Source: Brachyhypopomus gauderio
Taxonomy: Eukaryota > Chordata > Actinopteri > Gymnotiformes > Hypopomidae
Reading direction: 5' to 3'
Length of the DNA stretch: 64,000 nt
NCBI RefSeq assembly: GCF_052324685.1
Contig: NC_135222.1
Location: forward strand, 4,674,420-4,738,419
Below are positions 25,801 to 41,483 of this stretch, one piece after another. Position numbers and translations under genes: made by a program. How positions within the stretch are numbered: position 1 is the first letter of the stretch; each line of letters starts with the position of its first letter. A model generated the notes under the pieces. The model was not told the DNA's origin. It did no database searches and worked only from the letters and a program-made list of their open reading frames with translations.

Positions 25801-25990
25801 TCACAACGGTCCTTCGTTTGCATACATGCGTCGGTGCGTTCATGGCATTCAGTATCGGACACTACTTGATGGGTTATCGTAGCATAGTGATGTCTGATAT
25901 GGGGGCAGTGGCTTACCTGCGCTGTTTCGTGGGCAGTGCAGGGGGTGTTACGGAGTTGTCTGCGTCGGCCCCCGGGAGAGTAAACTCCAT
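22881..25990 (-). CDS. peak3: peak3, PEAK-family pseudokinase scaffold
   Basis: PEAK3 (human C19orf35) is a dimerising pseudokinase scaffold that recruits CrkII, Grb2 and 14-3-3. Minus-strand exons: 25990-25917 (ATG), 25725-25583, 25077-24557 and 23987-22881, all in phase, giving about 614 residues. N-terminal proline motif PPALPTKQRR is followed by NPPPIPKKRLLRTLSLP, the conserved Crk-binding and TLSLP (14-3-3-type) region. The helical SHED region contains YTGIRNNYLRFMKSAVRHM. The pseudokinase has VLHSELRPQSI where active kinases have HRD, and no DFG. The C-terminus, LQAVLWGPRAGLF then LILKLAEKGLF and DWEDYLCLQYL, matches human PEAK3 LQALLWGPG and LEDWLCCEYL. The predicted protein is longer than human PEAK3 (473 residues). 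The gene lies next to oaz1 as in human. Possible minus-strand polyadenylation signals (TTTATT on plus) are at 22521 and 22378. Confidence 0.9.
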
Positions 25991-26104
25991 CGCCGAGACC
26001 CGGACTGAGTCGCTGGTGGTTGTCAGAATGTCGCTGCGTGAATGTGCCACAAACTTCTCCAAATGTCAGTTCATGTAGCGTCCATGCCCACATGATCATC
26101 ACAC

Positions 26105-26108
26105 ATGA

Positions 26109-26136
<28 letters not shown>
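26105..26136. repeat. (CT)n microsatellite upstream of peak3
   Basis: CT dinucleotide run about 115 bases upstream of the peak3 start codon. Confidence 0.9.
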
Positions 26137-26140
<4 letters not shown>

Positions 26141-27902
26141 TTTTGCTATCTTGCTGTTGTCTCTGATCTATATCTGAGGTTGGGAACGGAACATTCTTTC
26201 CTTTTTGAGCATCTTTTTTTTTCTCTTTCTAACCTCAAAAATTTCACATGAAATGCACATGCCTAAAACTCTTCTTCTGCTGTGTACTGGGCACATGTTT
26301 AGAATACAAAACAGATCCTCCCAACTGAAGTGATTCAGCAGAAAATCTTTAGTGCCAGTGTCAGTAGGTATGTGGGTCTTCACGACACGGCGTACGAGAG
26401 GAGCTGCTCGGTAGACCCCAATCCAGAACTTTATCTTTACCCCCTTCATCATTCTTGGTGTTCCTGGCACAATCAATCTAAAACCTGAAAGCCCTGCACT
26501 GGATTGTACAGAAGCACACTACACTGTAACACACCCGCCTCGTGGTGTCTCGTGGTGCGAGGCTCCTCAGCAGATGGTGTATGGGGACTAAAAGCTGAAG
26601 TGTGGTAGAAGCAGGTGCGGTTGAGGCTAAGATGAGTCAGACAGCCCCAGAGTCTCTCTCACATGTCTTCCTGGCCCAAACCTTTGCCATAGATAATCTG
26701 ACTCAAACTGAATATAATCAGAGAAGTGGGCTTTGACTGCTAATTACCACAAAGCTTCATCAGAAGAGTAATGTAGCAGCAAAAATGCACTGGGCCCATC
26801 ATATCCAGAAGACTTCCATTTATATTCAGAATGGGGCAAGGTGGTTGCAGCGAAATATGAAATCTTCACTGTTTTGAGTTCAACCCACACACACTACACA
26901 AGAGGCTACTACAAGCAAAGAAGGAGATGAATGGGGGTGGGGGTGTGGGGTATGTCGGGGGTGGTGTTGTGGGGGGTGGGGGTGTGGGGTATGTTGGGGG
27001 AGGTGTTGTGGGGGGTGGGTATCATGGTGCATTTGTGTACTATTACAAGGCTTTTTAAGGCTGTAATGGACCATTATCATTCGAATATGAGTCATGTTAA
27101 GTGTAGATCAAAAGGCGAGTGTTTCCTAATAATACGTTCTTATCATCGCCTAAGCGCGGTCAAGATCATATTTCCAAAGTGAGGTGAATTCAGCATGCTT
27201 CTCTCACTGATTCATCAGACTAAAAAAGAGTGAATGAGAAAGTGAAAGGGACAGTTAAGACTCTGAAACGGTTATGAAATGAGTCTTTGAAGAGCCTGGC
27301 AACAGACCCCTCACGTTCCCAACACAGAGCACGTTTGGCTCACAGACGTTCTCTCATGTCTGCAGCCTCAGAGAAGACACAAACCCAGGGCTCATTAACG
27401 CACACAAGACCAAGCAGCCATCGTGCTGTGGCTCTACAGTCTAGCACCACTTTGCTCGAAATAGAAGCTCTCATTACCTGCTCCATATGAGAGTATACAG
27501 TGTGCCTAAAGTATGTAGTAAAGCACCCAAGAGATTTGGAATAATCAAATATGTACTTAAGTGGAATATGCAAATACCATACCCACTTACTTTCACTGTC
27601 TATGCTGTGTCTGGAATAAAATCCTATAAAGCTGTAATAAACAATGCTTTATTTCTCTCGTTTATATGTACAATAGTATGTACAATATTGGACCCAGAGA
27701 TGTTCCATCTGGGCACAGGATCAGGCACACACATGATCTTAGGTGAAGTTCAATAAAAGAATACTTTTACAGGGCTTCTGTAAAGTTGTGTGCAGAAAAG
27801 GTATCCTTTAAGTAAATGCTGAGAATATTTTTGATGACAATGTTGTTTCTGTTATTATGAAGAAATGTCAAGGAGGAAATAAGTACAATGAAATGATTGA
27901 AT
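26137..27902. other. Intergenic, no gene seen
   Basis: Only short ORFs without recognisable domains. Contains a G-rich minisatellite at 26930-27018. Confidence 0.5.
26930..27018 (+). repeat. G-rich minisatellite, two-plus units of about 38 bases
   Basis: Units of GGGGGTGTGGGGTATGT followed by a GGTGTTGTGGGG block repeat with few changes. The G-runs on one strand are capable of G-quadruplex formation. Confidence 0.8.
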
Positions 27903-28787
27903 TCAGTGAATGAATGAATGATTGTCCACAAGCCACATATTTAGCATAGCAGGTTTGCAATAAAACACACTGCTACACAGTGACATGAACAATGATTGCC
28001 CGTTCTGGTGTGTGTGTTCAGATGGATCCATCCCACTTGCGCCCCCTTCAGGTGATGAGGGGTTTGCGTAGAACTCCCCAGAGGCTGCGTTTGCGTTTGC
28101 TGGCTGGTGTCTTGTGGTAGGAACAGAGTCTGAAGATGACTTGATGTCCAAACTGTTGAGGACAGGCTGATGGGCTGAGGGTGACCTTGCTGGAGCTTTT
28201 GCATGGATGTGGAAGGGAACATTTCTGTCTGAGGAATTCTTTCTTGGCAGCAGATTTGCATTTAAAGACGACCTCTCCTTGGCCCAGTGTGGCCGCAGCA
28301 CCTGGAAGAAGAGCTCTTCCTCGCTGGCCATCGGAGGACTCTGGCTCAGGGTCACAAAGCAGTATGAAGTGGTGACTTTGGGGAGATGCGCCAGGGAGAG
28401 CGCCGCCCTGCTGGTAGGCTCGTAGTAATGCTTGCTTTGTGCCAAGTGACGAGGGACGGAGCTCTCACGCAACAAAGATGCCCGCCTGAAGTTATTTGGA
28501 TCTGAGATGCATCTGTGGGCTTTTCTGGAGATGAGCCAAACAGCGATGATGAGGATGAGCATGATGAAGAAAGAGAAGAAGACACTGGTTGTCTATGTAG
28601 GGTCACGTCTTCTTCTTTGTTCCTCGAAAATGCAATGTGGAATACTCTCTGGCGTGACTACAATACTGCATAAACTATCCCTACTTGCGCGACTTTCCGA
28701 TCCAAATGAATCTCCGAAGGAACTTGCGCTGGAAGTATGTGGACGTAGAGCCGCGGAGCTCTGGAGTCCCGAGTAATCAGCTATCAT
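27903..28787 (-). CDS. Possible single-pass membrane protein with an internal TAG; unrecognised
   Basis: One minus-strand frame stays open from an ATG at 28787 to 27903 (about 295 codons) except for a single TAG at 28595-28593. Before the stop it reads MIADYSGLQSSAALR and then a Ser-rich stretch ending EEQRRRRDPT. Directly after it comes a strong membrane segment (SVFFSFFIMLILIIAVWLI) with a basic stop-transfer (SRKAHR). The rest is a Ser/Pro/Asn-rich presumed cytoplasmic tail. I do not recognise a family. The TAG could be a real disabling mutation, a base error, or part of a small intron (the TAG itself could be the acceptor AG of an intron entering at the membrane segment). Lies between peak3 and the divergent gene at 29416. 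Confidence 0.4.
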
Positions 28788-29112
28788 GTGATGCCATCAT
28801 ATGTGTCCCAGTCTTATTCATCGCAGCTGTCTGACTTCTGTGATTGTCAACGACCGAGGAACATTTGGTCTGCACCGGTTTAAAAGACATCAAGCGGGGA
28901 ACCGTGTTTATAACCTCGTTGAAGTTTCCTTTGAACCTGCGTAGATACGATGACACAGCGATATCGTGTAACTCAACCTGATTAAACAGGCGTGGGTGCT
29001 GCATAAACAAGGGAACCCTAATAAGAAGAACAGGATTATTCAGCTTGCTGCGAGACACTGTTTTCATAAACAGTGACAGTGAGTTATTAATGAAATGTTT
29101 TACAGGACACAA
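28777..29112 (-). other. Unassigned ORF of 111 codons next to the membrane-protein ORF
   Basis: Minus-strand ORF with a coding-like composition (LFNQVELHDIAVSSYLRRF, then KGNFNEVINTVPRLMSF) but no recognised domain. It overlaps the 28787 ORF by 11 bases in another frame. It could be an upstream exon of the same gene, or a chance ORF. Confidence 0.25.
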
Positions 29113-29339
29113 TAATAATAATAATAATACTAATAATTCTTATTTTATAGTTATATCTTATTGTTATTATATAACAACAACACTAATACAAATAATAATT
29201 CGTATTATTAATATATAGTTTTAACTCATGCTCATTTGCAAATGTTGAACTCGTTGACATTTTCCCAAAGTTTTGGTCATGTGATTAATTAACAATGGAA
29301 CGGGAAGCGCTGATTGCGCTTGATGACACATTTCTTGGC

Positions 29340-29415
29340 TGTGATTGGTTGCGCGCCACCATTTTAAAGGCGCGTGTGCGTGAACGCTAATAACCTGGAG
29401 TCCGCACGTGGCGCC
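29340..29415 (+). promoter_or_regulatory. Likely promoter and 5' UTR of the gene at 29416
   Basis: Contains inverted CCAAT (GATTGG at 29344-29349), GC/CpG-rich sequence and a TTTTAAAG box at 29362-29369, within 80 bases of the ATG. Confidence 0.3.
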
Positions 29416-32306
<2,891 letters not shown>

Positions 32307-32369
32307 CATTTCCATGTGTTTTTCCCCCCCTTTTTTTGTATGTGATTTTCAGTGTGATAAATTGTTTGA

Positions 32370-32388
32370 AATAAAACTATATAATAAA
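32370..32388 (+). terminator. Polyadenylation signals of the 29416-32306 gene
   Basis: AATAAA at 32370-32375 and again at 32383-32388, 64-77 bases after the predicted stop codon. Confidence 0.6.
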
Positions 32389-35300
32389 CGCTGCCTGGCT
32401 CTGACTATCTCAGCAATGCATAACTTTGCCAGCAGATGGCGATCGTTTGCTCCTGTTGCTGCTCGCAATAATGCACATGGCACTTAAGCTGGATGGGGTC
32501 ACTTTCACCGACATAGAACAAATGTGCTTGGCTTCAAAAATGAGCAACAAACACCAACTGAAGCAATCCGCATAAATTCACATGCTGCATTTTGGCACAT
32601 ACAGACCCTAATGCCTTAATTTGTTTCAAATGAGGACAGTCCTCAGTTGAATCATACATTGTTAATCTGAAATCTGCTGTTTTTCAGTTCCTGTAATGTA
32701 CTGGGAGTTTCCTTCATGTTCACAAGTGTCTGTGCAAGCTGTTCACCCCCACGCTATAAAAATGAGTTCCAACATATCCAATGACAGTAAGGGAGATTTA
32801 TTTTATTTTTAATATGCCTCATCTTGTATGCTTGGTTTGTCCCGTCCAGGTGTACAGAAAACCGCATAATGTCTGCAGTAATTGCCTCCCACATGCTTTC
32901 TTTTCAAGCTTTTGCCTTCTATGGTCAAAAAAGCCTCCCTGCTCCAAGTCATTGGCTGGAAGCCCGTTTACAGCATCCAGCAGGACACGCAGGAGGCCTT
33001 TTGAGCCTCATGAGAGCGTTAAAGTGTTTGTGCCCAAGAGCACTCTGCCCTGCGCTGGCGTCTCCACTGCACCACTCTGCCCCAGGGATGCCAAAGGCTG
33101 CTCGGTTTCTGCTCCCCCTCTCAAACTCCATAGCCATGTTCAGCATCTCCGCCAAGTGCCTCTGGGCCACCAGGAAATGAGGACGCCCATATAGGAGCGT
33201 AAATTTTGCAGCTTCTGACTAGTTCTGTTTGCGGTGATGTAGAACTCCTGGCAGGAAATGATGGAATCACAACACTCTGGGTGTTCAATCGGCTTTGTTT
33301 TTCTTTGTAGCAAATCCACTGCACGTGACTCAGATGTAATGGCTGGACATTGTGGATCCATGAAATGTACCTCAAATTAAAAACCAGTCTGTGCTTTTCT
33401 TGTTCCAGTGGTGTTAAGGACTCAATGTCTTGACGGATGGCAGGGAAAAGGAATGTTCCATGTGCAGCTGCCTCTAATATCCTGCAATATCACACTGCTT
33501 TGCCAGAGAGAGACTTTATTTAAAATTTCCAATTTTTAGTCGTGTTTCAGAAGATTTGGTCAGACTGAGATTTGGACTGTTTGCAGACCATGTCACTCTG
33601 TTGGTATGCCTTTCCTGAAAGAAAGCATTTCTCTGTAGTGTTATCCTGCGAAATGACCTCATCACCAAGCTGATTCTCTGTTGATGGAATGAAGTGTCCA
33701 CAATTTCCCTGTGCACCTGTGTGCTGTCTGTTGAGGTTGTGATTGCCATCTCCTCTGGTCTTTTTCCTGACATGCAGCTCCATATAAATGAGTGAGGAAA
33801 TTTGGTTTTCTTCAAACATCTACATGTGTGTTTAGAATGGCACTGCAGAAAAGTTCTAGCATTTTCTCCTTTGTCAGTGCAGGTTTGTGGTTCATGTTCC
33901 TTTCATCCAATCACCCATATCCGATGATCACTTCTTTTAGCCCACTTCATCCTCATCTTCCTCTGTTCGGGTGCTAATGCTGGGGTTCGTTTGGTTTTTC
34001 TGTATGCAAATTACATTTCACTCTGTTACATTTCTTTCTTGAAAGTGTTTCATAATTCTTTCCATTGTTTAATTTATCGTCTGTGCTGTTGGGGCCAGAT
34101 CTGTAAGCCATAGCTAAGTGCAGACTGTTTTGCATTTGTAGACTTGGGCTGGTATTTTAGAAATGCAAATTGCAAAATTCCACAATTTCTTTTTACTCAA
34201 CATTGAGTGATTCTGTAATTTTTACCTCGATTAGATCTGGAAAAACAGTTTCCATTAATGAACATAATTAACTTTAATTTGATTGAGGTATGTTCCCTCC
34301 AGCCGGAGAGCTCAATTATTAAACCAGAATTGATGTATATATCAGGTTTATTTGCTATAAAAAGGCTGAATAGAGAACCTGTGTGGTAATTTTGTTGTAT
34401 GTGTCGGGGGGCTGTGCTGTCACCGAGGAAAGGCGTCTGCTCCTGGTTGTTGGGGTTGGATTCATGTGTGACCTTGTAAGGCAGAGATAGCTGAGGACGG
34501 GCAACGGATTAAAGTCAAGTTGCTTTACGAGGCTTTGGAAGGAGGAAAAAGTCAAGGGGTTCGAGTGGGGAATGGATATGTGGCCTCCCTGGGGGTTCTT
34601 GACATTGGTGTGTGTGTGGAGGGTGAAATCACACTTTTAGACCAAAAGAACCCATTGCCCTCTGGCTTTTGCATGTTGACGCGGCTCTTGAGCTGATGCA
34701 GCAGTGATCTACATGAAGAAAGCCTCCAGCTCTCACTTCAGTCTTTTGTTCTGGGATTTGCCCACGAGCTGTGTGCAGTATTACCACAGTGTTGTGATCC
34801 AAAGAGCCTTAGATGAATTAGTCATGGTACAAACCTGTCTGTAAACAAAATCCCAATTTTACAACAAAGGCTTGTAAAAATGGATGTAAACGAACAAGCA
34901 TTTTGTACTTTGGTGTAAGTGAACATATACAATATGCTGTCTGTCCCCCGACCCTATTTCATGGCTCTTGTAGTTTAATGAATGTGAATGTAAACTGCCC
35001 CTTTGTGTTGGTGGGCCTTTCGCCCTCCACATCTAATGTTCAAGGACCTGACATAACTCAACATTTGCATGGAAACCTCCTGCAGATACCGCTTGCCTGG
35101 CTAGTTTTGAAGTGCTCCAAGCTGCCATGAATCATATATTAAAGGAAGCATTTTGAACATAATTCTCCTTTTGATGTTTTGCATGGTTGCGTATGGGTGC
35201 ACTGCTAAGAGAAAAGCGTCACTTCTATCGTTCTGTGACGTGCAGATGCTAAAGGTTCGGGCAACAGGTGCCACCGGGGGTGAGCCCGACACGTGGCTCG

Positions 35301-36020
35301 CGTGTGGTGTATCTCACGTCCGGGACACGACCTTGGGCAGAAGGCTGTAGACGCGAGTGTTTGAGTTCTCCTCAGCATGTTCTAGCAGAGTGTAAATTGT
35401 TTACGGTATGTTGCTAACTAGGAAATGGTTTAAACATTGGTTTTTTTTCCTGGGTATGATTATGACGACTCATATACGATCACTAGCTGTCGTTACTGCC
35501 CACTTCAGAAGGGGAGCTGAAAGCCCTGCTGTTGGTGAGGGGCTGATGTGTTGGTCCTCTCTGGCCTACGCCGAGCACTTCCATCCCAAAGGTAATTAAT
35601 GTATAGCAGCATCAGGCAGAGGTGCCTTTGTAACAGCCCTGCAGATTGCTCTGTCTGTTTCAGCTGTGGGATCGGCCGTGCGGCAGTACGGCTGGGGGAC
35701 TCACAGGAGACTTTAATTAAAGTGGCTTTCATTGCTGTAGGAGTAGATTAGAGCGCTGGCCTCTGTCAATAAAGAACACTGCACAAATACTGGCTCCAAA
35801 GACCTGCTGTGGGACTGCATCTTTTCTCTTATTCGGTTAGAAGCCTTTTTTGGCTTTCTCAATAAGACTGCTCGAATACACGTACACTCTCCGTCCACTT
35901 TATTAAGAATACCTACGTCACATCTCTGCTCACTGAACAAATTTGACGCGCCAGCCTTTCCTTTAGAGTGACGGCTTTGTCATGTCTGTTACCGACGAAT
36001 GAGGCCCTGTCAAGTAACTA
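32389..36020. other. Intergenic, no gene supported
   Basis: Only short ORFs with no domain or splice support. The unique, moderately A/T-rich sequence (for example 34,190-34,330, with AATTAACTTTAATTTGATTG) could hold conserved non-coding elements, but this cannot be judged without alignment. Confidence 0.4.
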
Positions 36021-39000
36021 GTCTAGGATAGGCCTGTGTTGAAAAAATCGATTTTCCGATTCAGAATCGATTCGCATATGATGATCTGATTATCGATTCG
36101 TACGTCCAAAGATCGATTTTTTTGTGAACTTTTACCCCCGCCTCGTCACTGAATTCACGCAGGCGTGCTCGGTCTAACTAACTGTAAAACAACATGGCGA
36201 CGGACAGTGACGGTAACGACGATAGTCAAATCGGCAATCTAAAAACAGAAGGACAGTTTATCCAGTGTCAGTGACTATTTACATTTAGTCCATGTCACTG
36301 ACAGTTTACCCAGTGTTTTTACAGTTTAAAAAAGTTAAAAATGCTCTTGTAACGTTGGGCGCAAGGCGATGGACGAGACAGAATCCTTTGCACTTTCCAA
36401 ATCGTTACGTTTATTACATTTACCGAAGCGCAGACAGTGCACATAAAACACGTTTACATAGAACATGTGTGACTCAAACAACGACGAGCACAGGACGCTG
36501 CGCGAACGCACATTAAATGGACAAACCACACAAACCCCACGTGATGACGAGACGAGCCACAGGTGAGGATTATCACAAGACGCACCCGCACCCGCGGAGA
36601 TACGCAGACGAGTAAAGCCTGGTTTATACTTTCGCGAGCGACCGTAGCGCGCGGCTCCGCCCACCTCGCGCGACCCTGCGCGAGCGGTGTAGGCGTTTAT
36701 ACTTTCGCGAACGTCGCGAGCGTCGCTGCAGTGTTCTCCGAAACGATAGGTGGCGATAGGTGGCAGTGGAGAATAAAAAACCCCTGCAAAACCGGGGAAA
36801 GAACATTTTTACCTGACCAGAGACCGTATTTAAACACATCAGGCATCAAACGTAAATTTGGCTTTGCAGTGTTGTCCGAAACGATACGTTAACAAATACG
36901 AGCCTCTTGTAATTCCAGGGCGAAACATGAGAGAACGTGAAGACGTTAAGATTGGGCGTTTTGAAAATAAACAACCATAAACTAATGTGATAAAAAAGTG
37001 AATTATTTCGATTCATTTCGAGTATATGTATAAATATTTAACTTAATTAAGTTTAACGTGCTGGGAAATATTGAAATGGACCTTTAAAGTGACGTACAAG
37101 TGCTTTAATTCCACCTTGTATAGGTGTATGAACCCGGCAAACATGACTTTGTCCATCGCGCTGAAGCGCGGCGCGCGCGCGAAGTTACAAAATTCGAGAG
37201 GTGCACGACCTCGCGCCGCGACAGCGCGCGAGGCCCTCGCGCACGGGCGGAGCCACAGCGATTACGTCATTTTCGCCGCGCGGACCCTCGCGCCGCTCGC
37301 GGCGCGTCGAGTATAAACCAGGCTTAAAGCCTGGTTTAAGCCTGGTTTAAGCCTGGTTTATACTTTCGCGAGCGACCGTAGCGCGCGGCTCCGCCCACCT
37401 CGCGCGACCCTGCGCGAGCGGTGTAGGCGTTTATACTTTCGCGAACGTCGCGAGCGTCGCTGCAGTGTTCTCCGAAACGATAGGTGGCGATAGGTGGCAG
37501 TGGAGAATAAAAAACCCCTGCAAAAACGGGGAAAGAACATTTTTACCTGACCAGAGACCGTATATATACACATCAGGCATCAAACGTAAATATGGCTTTG
37601 CAGTGTTGTCCGAAACGATACGTTAACAAATACGAGCCTCTTGTAATTCCAGGGCGAAACATGAGAGAACGTGAAGACGTTAAGATTGTGCGTTTTGAAA
37701 ATAAACAACCATAAACTAATGTGATAAAAAAGCGAATTATTTCGATTCATTTCGAGTATATGTATAAATATTTAACTTAATTAAGTTTAACGTGCTGGGA
37801 AATATAGAAATGGACCTTTAAAGTGACGTACAAGTGCATTAATTCCACCTTGTATAGGTGTATGAACCCGGCAAACATGACTTTGTCCATCGCGCTGAAG
37901 CGCGGCGCGCTTACAAAATTCGGGAGGTGCACGACCTCGCGCCGCGACAGCGCGCGAGGCCCTCGCGCACGGGCGGAGCCACCGCGATTACGTCATTTTC
38001 GCCGCGCGGACCCTCGCGCCGCTCGCGGCGCGTCGAGTATAAACCAGGCTTTATACTCGACGCGCCGCGAGCGGCGCGAGGGTCCGCGCGGCGAAAATGA
38101 CGTAATCGCTGTGGCTCCGCCCGTGCGCGAGGGCCTCGCGCGCTGTCGCGGCGCGAGGTCGTGCACCTCTCGAATTTTGTAAAGCCTGGTTTATACTCGA
38201 CGCGCCGCGAGCGGCGCGAGGGTCCGCGCGGCGAAAATGACGTAATCGCGGTGGCTCCGCCCGTCGTGCACCTCCCGAATTTTGTAACTTCGCGCGCTGC
38301 AGCCGCGCTTCAGCGCGATGGACAGTCATGTTTGCCGGGTTCATACACCTATACAAGGTGGAATTAATGCACTTGTACGTCACTTTAAAGGTCCATTTCA
38401 ATATTTCCCAGCACGTTAAACTTAATTAAGTTAAATATTTATACATATACTCGAAATGAATCGAAATAATTCGCTTTTTTATCACATTAGTTTATGGTTG
38501 TTTATTTTCAAAACGCCCAATCTTAACGTCTTCACGTTCTCTCATGTTTCTCCCTGGAATTACAAGAGGCTCGTATTTGTTAACGTATCGTTTCGGACAA
38601 CACTGCAAAGCCATATTTACGTTTGATGCCTGATGTGTATATATACGGTCTCTGGTCAGGTAAAAATGTTCTTTCCCCGTTTTTGCAGGGGTTTTTTATT
38701 CTCCACTGCCACCTATCGCCACCTATCGTTTCGGAGAACACTGCAGCGACGCTCGCGACGTTCGCGAAAGTATAAACGCCTACACCGCTCGCGCAGGGTC
38801 GCGCGAGGTGGGCGGAGCCGCGCGCTACGGTCGCTCGCGAAAGTATAAACCAGGCTTAACTTCGCGCGCGCGCCGCGCTTCAGCGCGATGGACAAAGTCA
38901 TGTTTGCCGGGTTCATACACCTATACAAGGTGGAATTAAAGCACTTGTACGTCACTTTAAAGGTCCATTTCAATATTTCCCAGCACGTTAAACTTAATTA

Positions 39001-40895
39001 AGTTAAATATTTATACATATACTCGAAATGAATCGAAATAATTCGCTTTTTTATCACATTAGTTTATGGTTGTTTTATTTTCAAAACGCCCAATCTTAAC
39101 GTCTTCACGTTCTCTCATGTTTCGCCCTGGAATTACAAGAGGCTCGTATTTGTTAACGTATCGTTTCGGACAACACTGCAAAGCCATATTTACGTTTGAT
39201 GCCTGATGTGTATATATACGGTCTCTGGTCAGGTAAAAATGTTCTTTCACCGGTTTTGCAAGGGTTTTTTATTCTCCACTGCTACCTATCGCCACCTATC
39301 GTTTCGGAGAACACTGCAGCGACGCTCGCGACGTTCGCGAAAGTATAAACGCCTACACCGCTCGCGCAGGGTCGCGCGAGGTGGGCGGAGCCGCGCGCTA
39401 CAGTCACTCGCGAAAGTATAAACCAGGCTTAAGCCTGGTTTATACTCGACGCGCCGCGAGCGGCGCGAGGGTCCGCGCGGCGAAAATGACGTAATCGCGG
39501 TGGCTCCGCCCGTGCGCGAGGGCCTCGCGCGCTGTCGCGGCGCGAGGTCGTGCAACTCCCGAATTTTGTAACTTCGCGCGCGCGCCGCGCTTCAGCGCGA
39601 TGGACAAAGTCATGTTTGCCGGGTTCATACACCTATACAAGGTGGAATTAATGCACTTGTACGTCACTTTAAAGGTCCATTTCAATATTTCCCAGCACGT
39701 TAAACTTAATTAAGTTAAATATTTATACATATACTCGAAATGAATCGAAATAATTCGCTTGTTTATTTTCAAAACGCCCAATCTTAACGTCTTCACGTTC
39801 TCTCATGTGTCGCCCTGGAATTACAAGAGGCTCGTATTTGTTAACGTATCGTTTCGGACAACACTGCAAAGCCATATTTACGTTTGATGCCTGATGTGTA
39901 TATATACGGTCTCTGGTCAGGTAAAAATGTTCTTTCCCCGTTTTTGCAGGGGTTTTTTATTCTCCACTGCCACCTATCGCCACCTATCGTTTCGGAGAAC
40001 ACTGCAGCGACGCTCGCGACGTTCGCGAAAGTATAAACGCCTACACCGCTCGCGCAGGGTCGCGCGAGATGGGCGGAGCCGCGCGCTACGGTCGCTCGCG
40101 AAAGTATAAACCAGGCTAAAGTCATGTTTGCCGGGTTCATACACCTTAAGCCTGGTTTATACTCGACGCGCCGCGAGCGGCGCGAGGGTCCGCGCAGCGA
40201 AAATGACGTAATCGCGGAGGCTCCGCCCGTGCGCGAGGGCATCGCGCGCTGTCGCGGCGCGAGGTCGTGCACCTCTATGGCGTTATTTCTCTGCCAATAG
40301 TCGAGAGCACATTTTTTAAGTGCGAGAGCGTGATTCACGCAGCTCGCACGGATTTTCTTTGTTCTCGCGCAAAATATTAATGTGCTCTCTCATATTTACT
40401 CTTCTCTCGCTCAGATTCGCTTTGCTCCACTACAGAACCGCTCGCGCGTGCTCAGATTTATCCTGCGCGCGCTCAGATTTATCCTGCTCTCGCACGAACA
40501 TACTCTTCTGTTTACTGGAGCGTGCGTACGAACTCAAACCCCTCCCGCGCGCTCGCGAATCTTTTTATGCTCTCGTGCTCGGAATTCACAGAAAACAGCC
40601 AATCAGAAAGCAGTAACGGATTTTGACCAATGACATTGTTCCTGCTGCTCCGCGATTAATTGCTTAAATATACATTATATTTACATTATATCCTGTGTTA
40701 GATGACTATAGAAAGGATATGGATTTCTGGTCAATATCCTGTGTAAACAATGTTCTGTGTTTTTTTTACTTGTACAGGTAATAATTATACTCCTTTAACC
40801 CTACAGGTCTTGCTTAGACAGCAAGTTTTGGAGGGGTTGTTGAATAAACTGCAGAATGTTGTCAGCAATTCTGCATCTGGTCTTGACCTTGACTA

Positions 40896-41168
40896 TCACA
40901 ACTTTATTTGTACACACGAGCTGATTATTCTACTGATTATACTACTGTATACTACTGTATCTAGCTCCTGGTCACTCATTGTGCTGAATGACTCTAACAC
41001 AGAGAAACTAAAATCCTTCATCTTGCGAAAAACTGTTCTCTCACTAACTCCTAGTAATTTTGCTATGCATGAGACAGGCAGCTGGATGTCCAGCAAGGAC
41101 TTAAGCCTTTGCCTTGTGATGTTACATTTAGGCACGGACGTAGTTTTGGGGGGGGACGGGGGGGACAT
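40896..41168 (-). pseudogene. Helix-turn-helix fragment of a fish integrase/transposase-like protein
   Basis: The minus-strand reading contains NITRQRLKSLLDIQLPVSCI, then AKLLGVSERTVFRKM and LSDQEL-like MSDQELDTVV. This pattern is the N-terminal DNA-binding part of the integrase-core proteins expanded in fish genomes. It is cut off at both sides by the inverted repeat and by the MITE. It suggests the 2-kb element derives from such a coding element. Confidence 0.5.
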
Positions 41169-41483
41169 GTCCCCCCCACTTTTTCAAAAGCCGGTTTTGG
41201 TCCCCCCCAGTTTTTACAGTTAAAACCAAATATTTAAGTAGCGACGAAGTCATGTCCCCCCCACTTTTTAACGGTTAAAAAAAACAATATCCAAATAGCG
41301 ACAAATCTAGCACTAGGATCATGCAGCTCCGAGCTCCCCCCCCCCCCCCCCCCCCCCCCGCTCAACAATTTTTGTTCACAGCGCTCAACAATTTTCATTC
41401 AACCCCCCCCCCCCCCCCCCGCTCAACAGTTCGCCACCCCAGGTTGTGTCCCCCCCACTTATGAAATCAAAACTACGTCCATG
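41133..41483. mobile_element. 351-bp hAT-like MITE with C/G homopolymer runs
   Basis: Ends CACGGACGTAGTTTTG and CAAAACTACGTCCATG are inverted repeats. CATTTAGG is present directly outside both ends (41125-41132 and 41484-41491), an 8-bp duplication. The inside has repeated blocks of CCCCCCCACTTTTT and two long poly-C runs, each followed by GCTCAACA. Confidence 0.82.

Noticed and set aside
28593-28595. Stop-codon recoding or selenocysteine at the internal TAG
   Set aside because: Selenocysteine uses TGA, and no readthrough context (such as CTA after the stop) is present. Mutation, error or splicing are simpler explanations.
32781-33375. Coding exon candidates on both strands around 33,000
   Set aside because: ORFs overlap on both strands without matching splice sites or domains; possibly a conserved non-coding segment.
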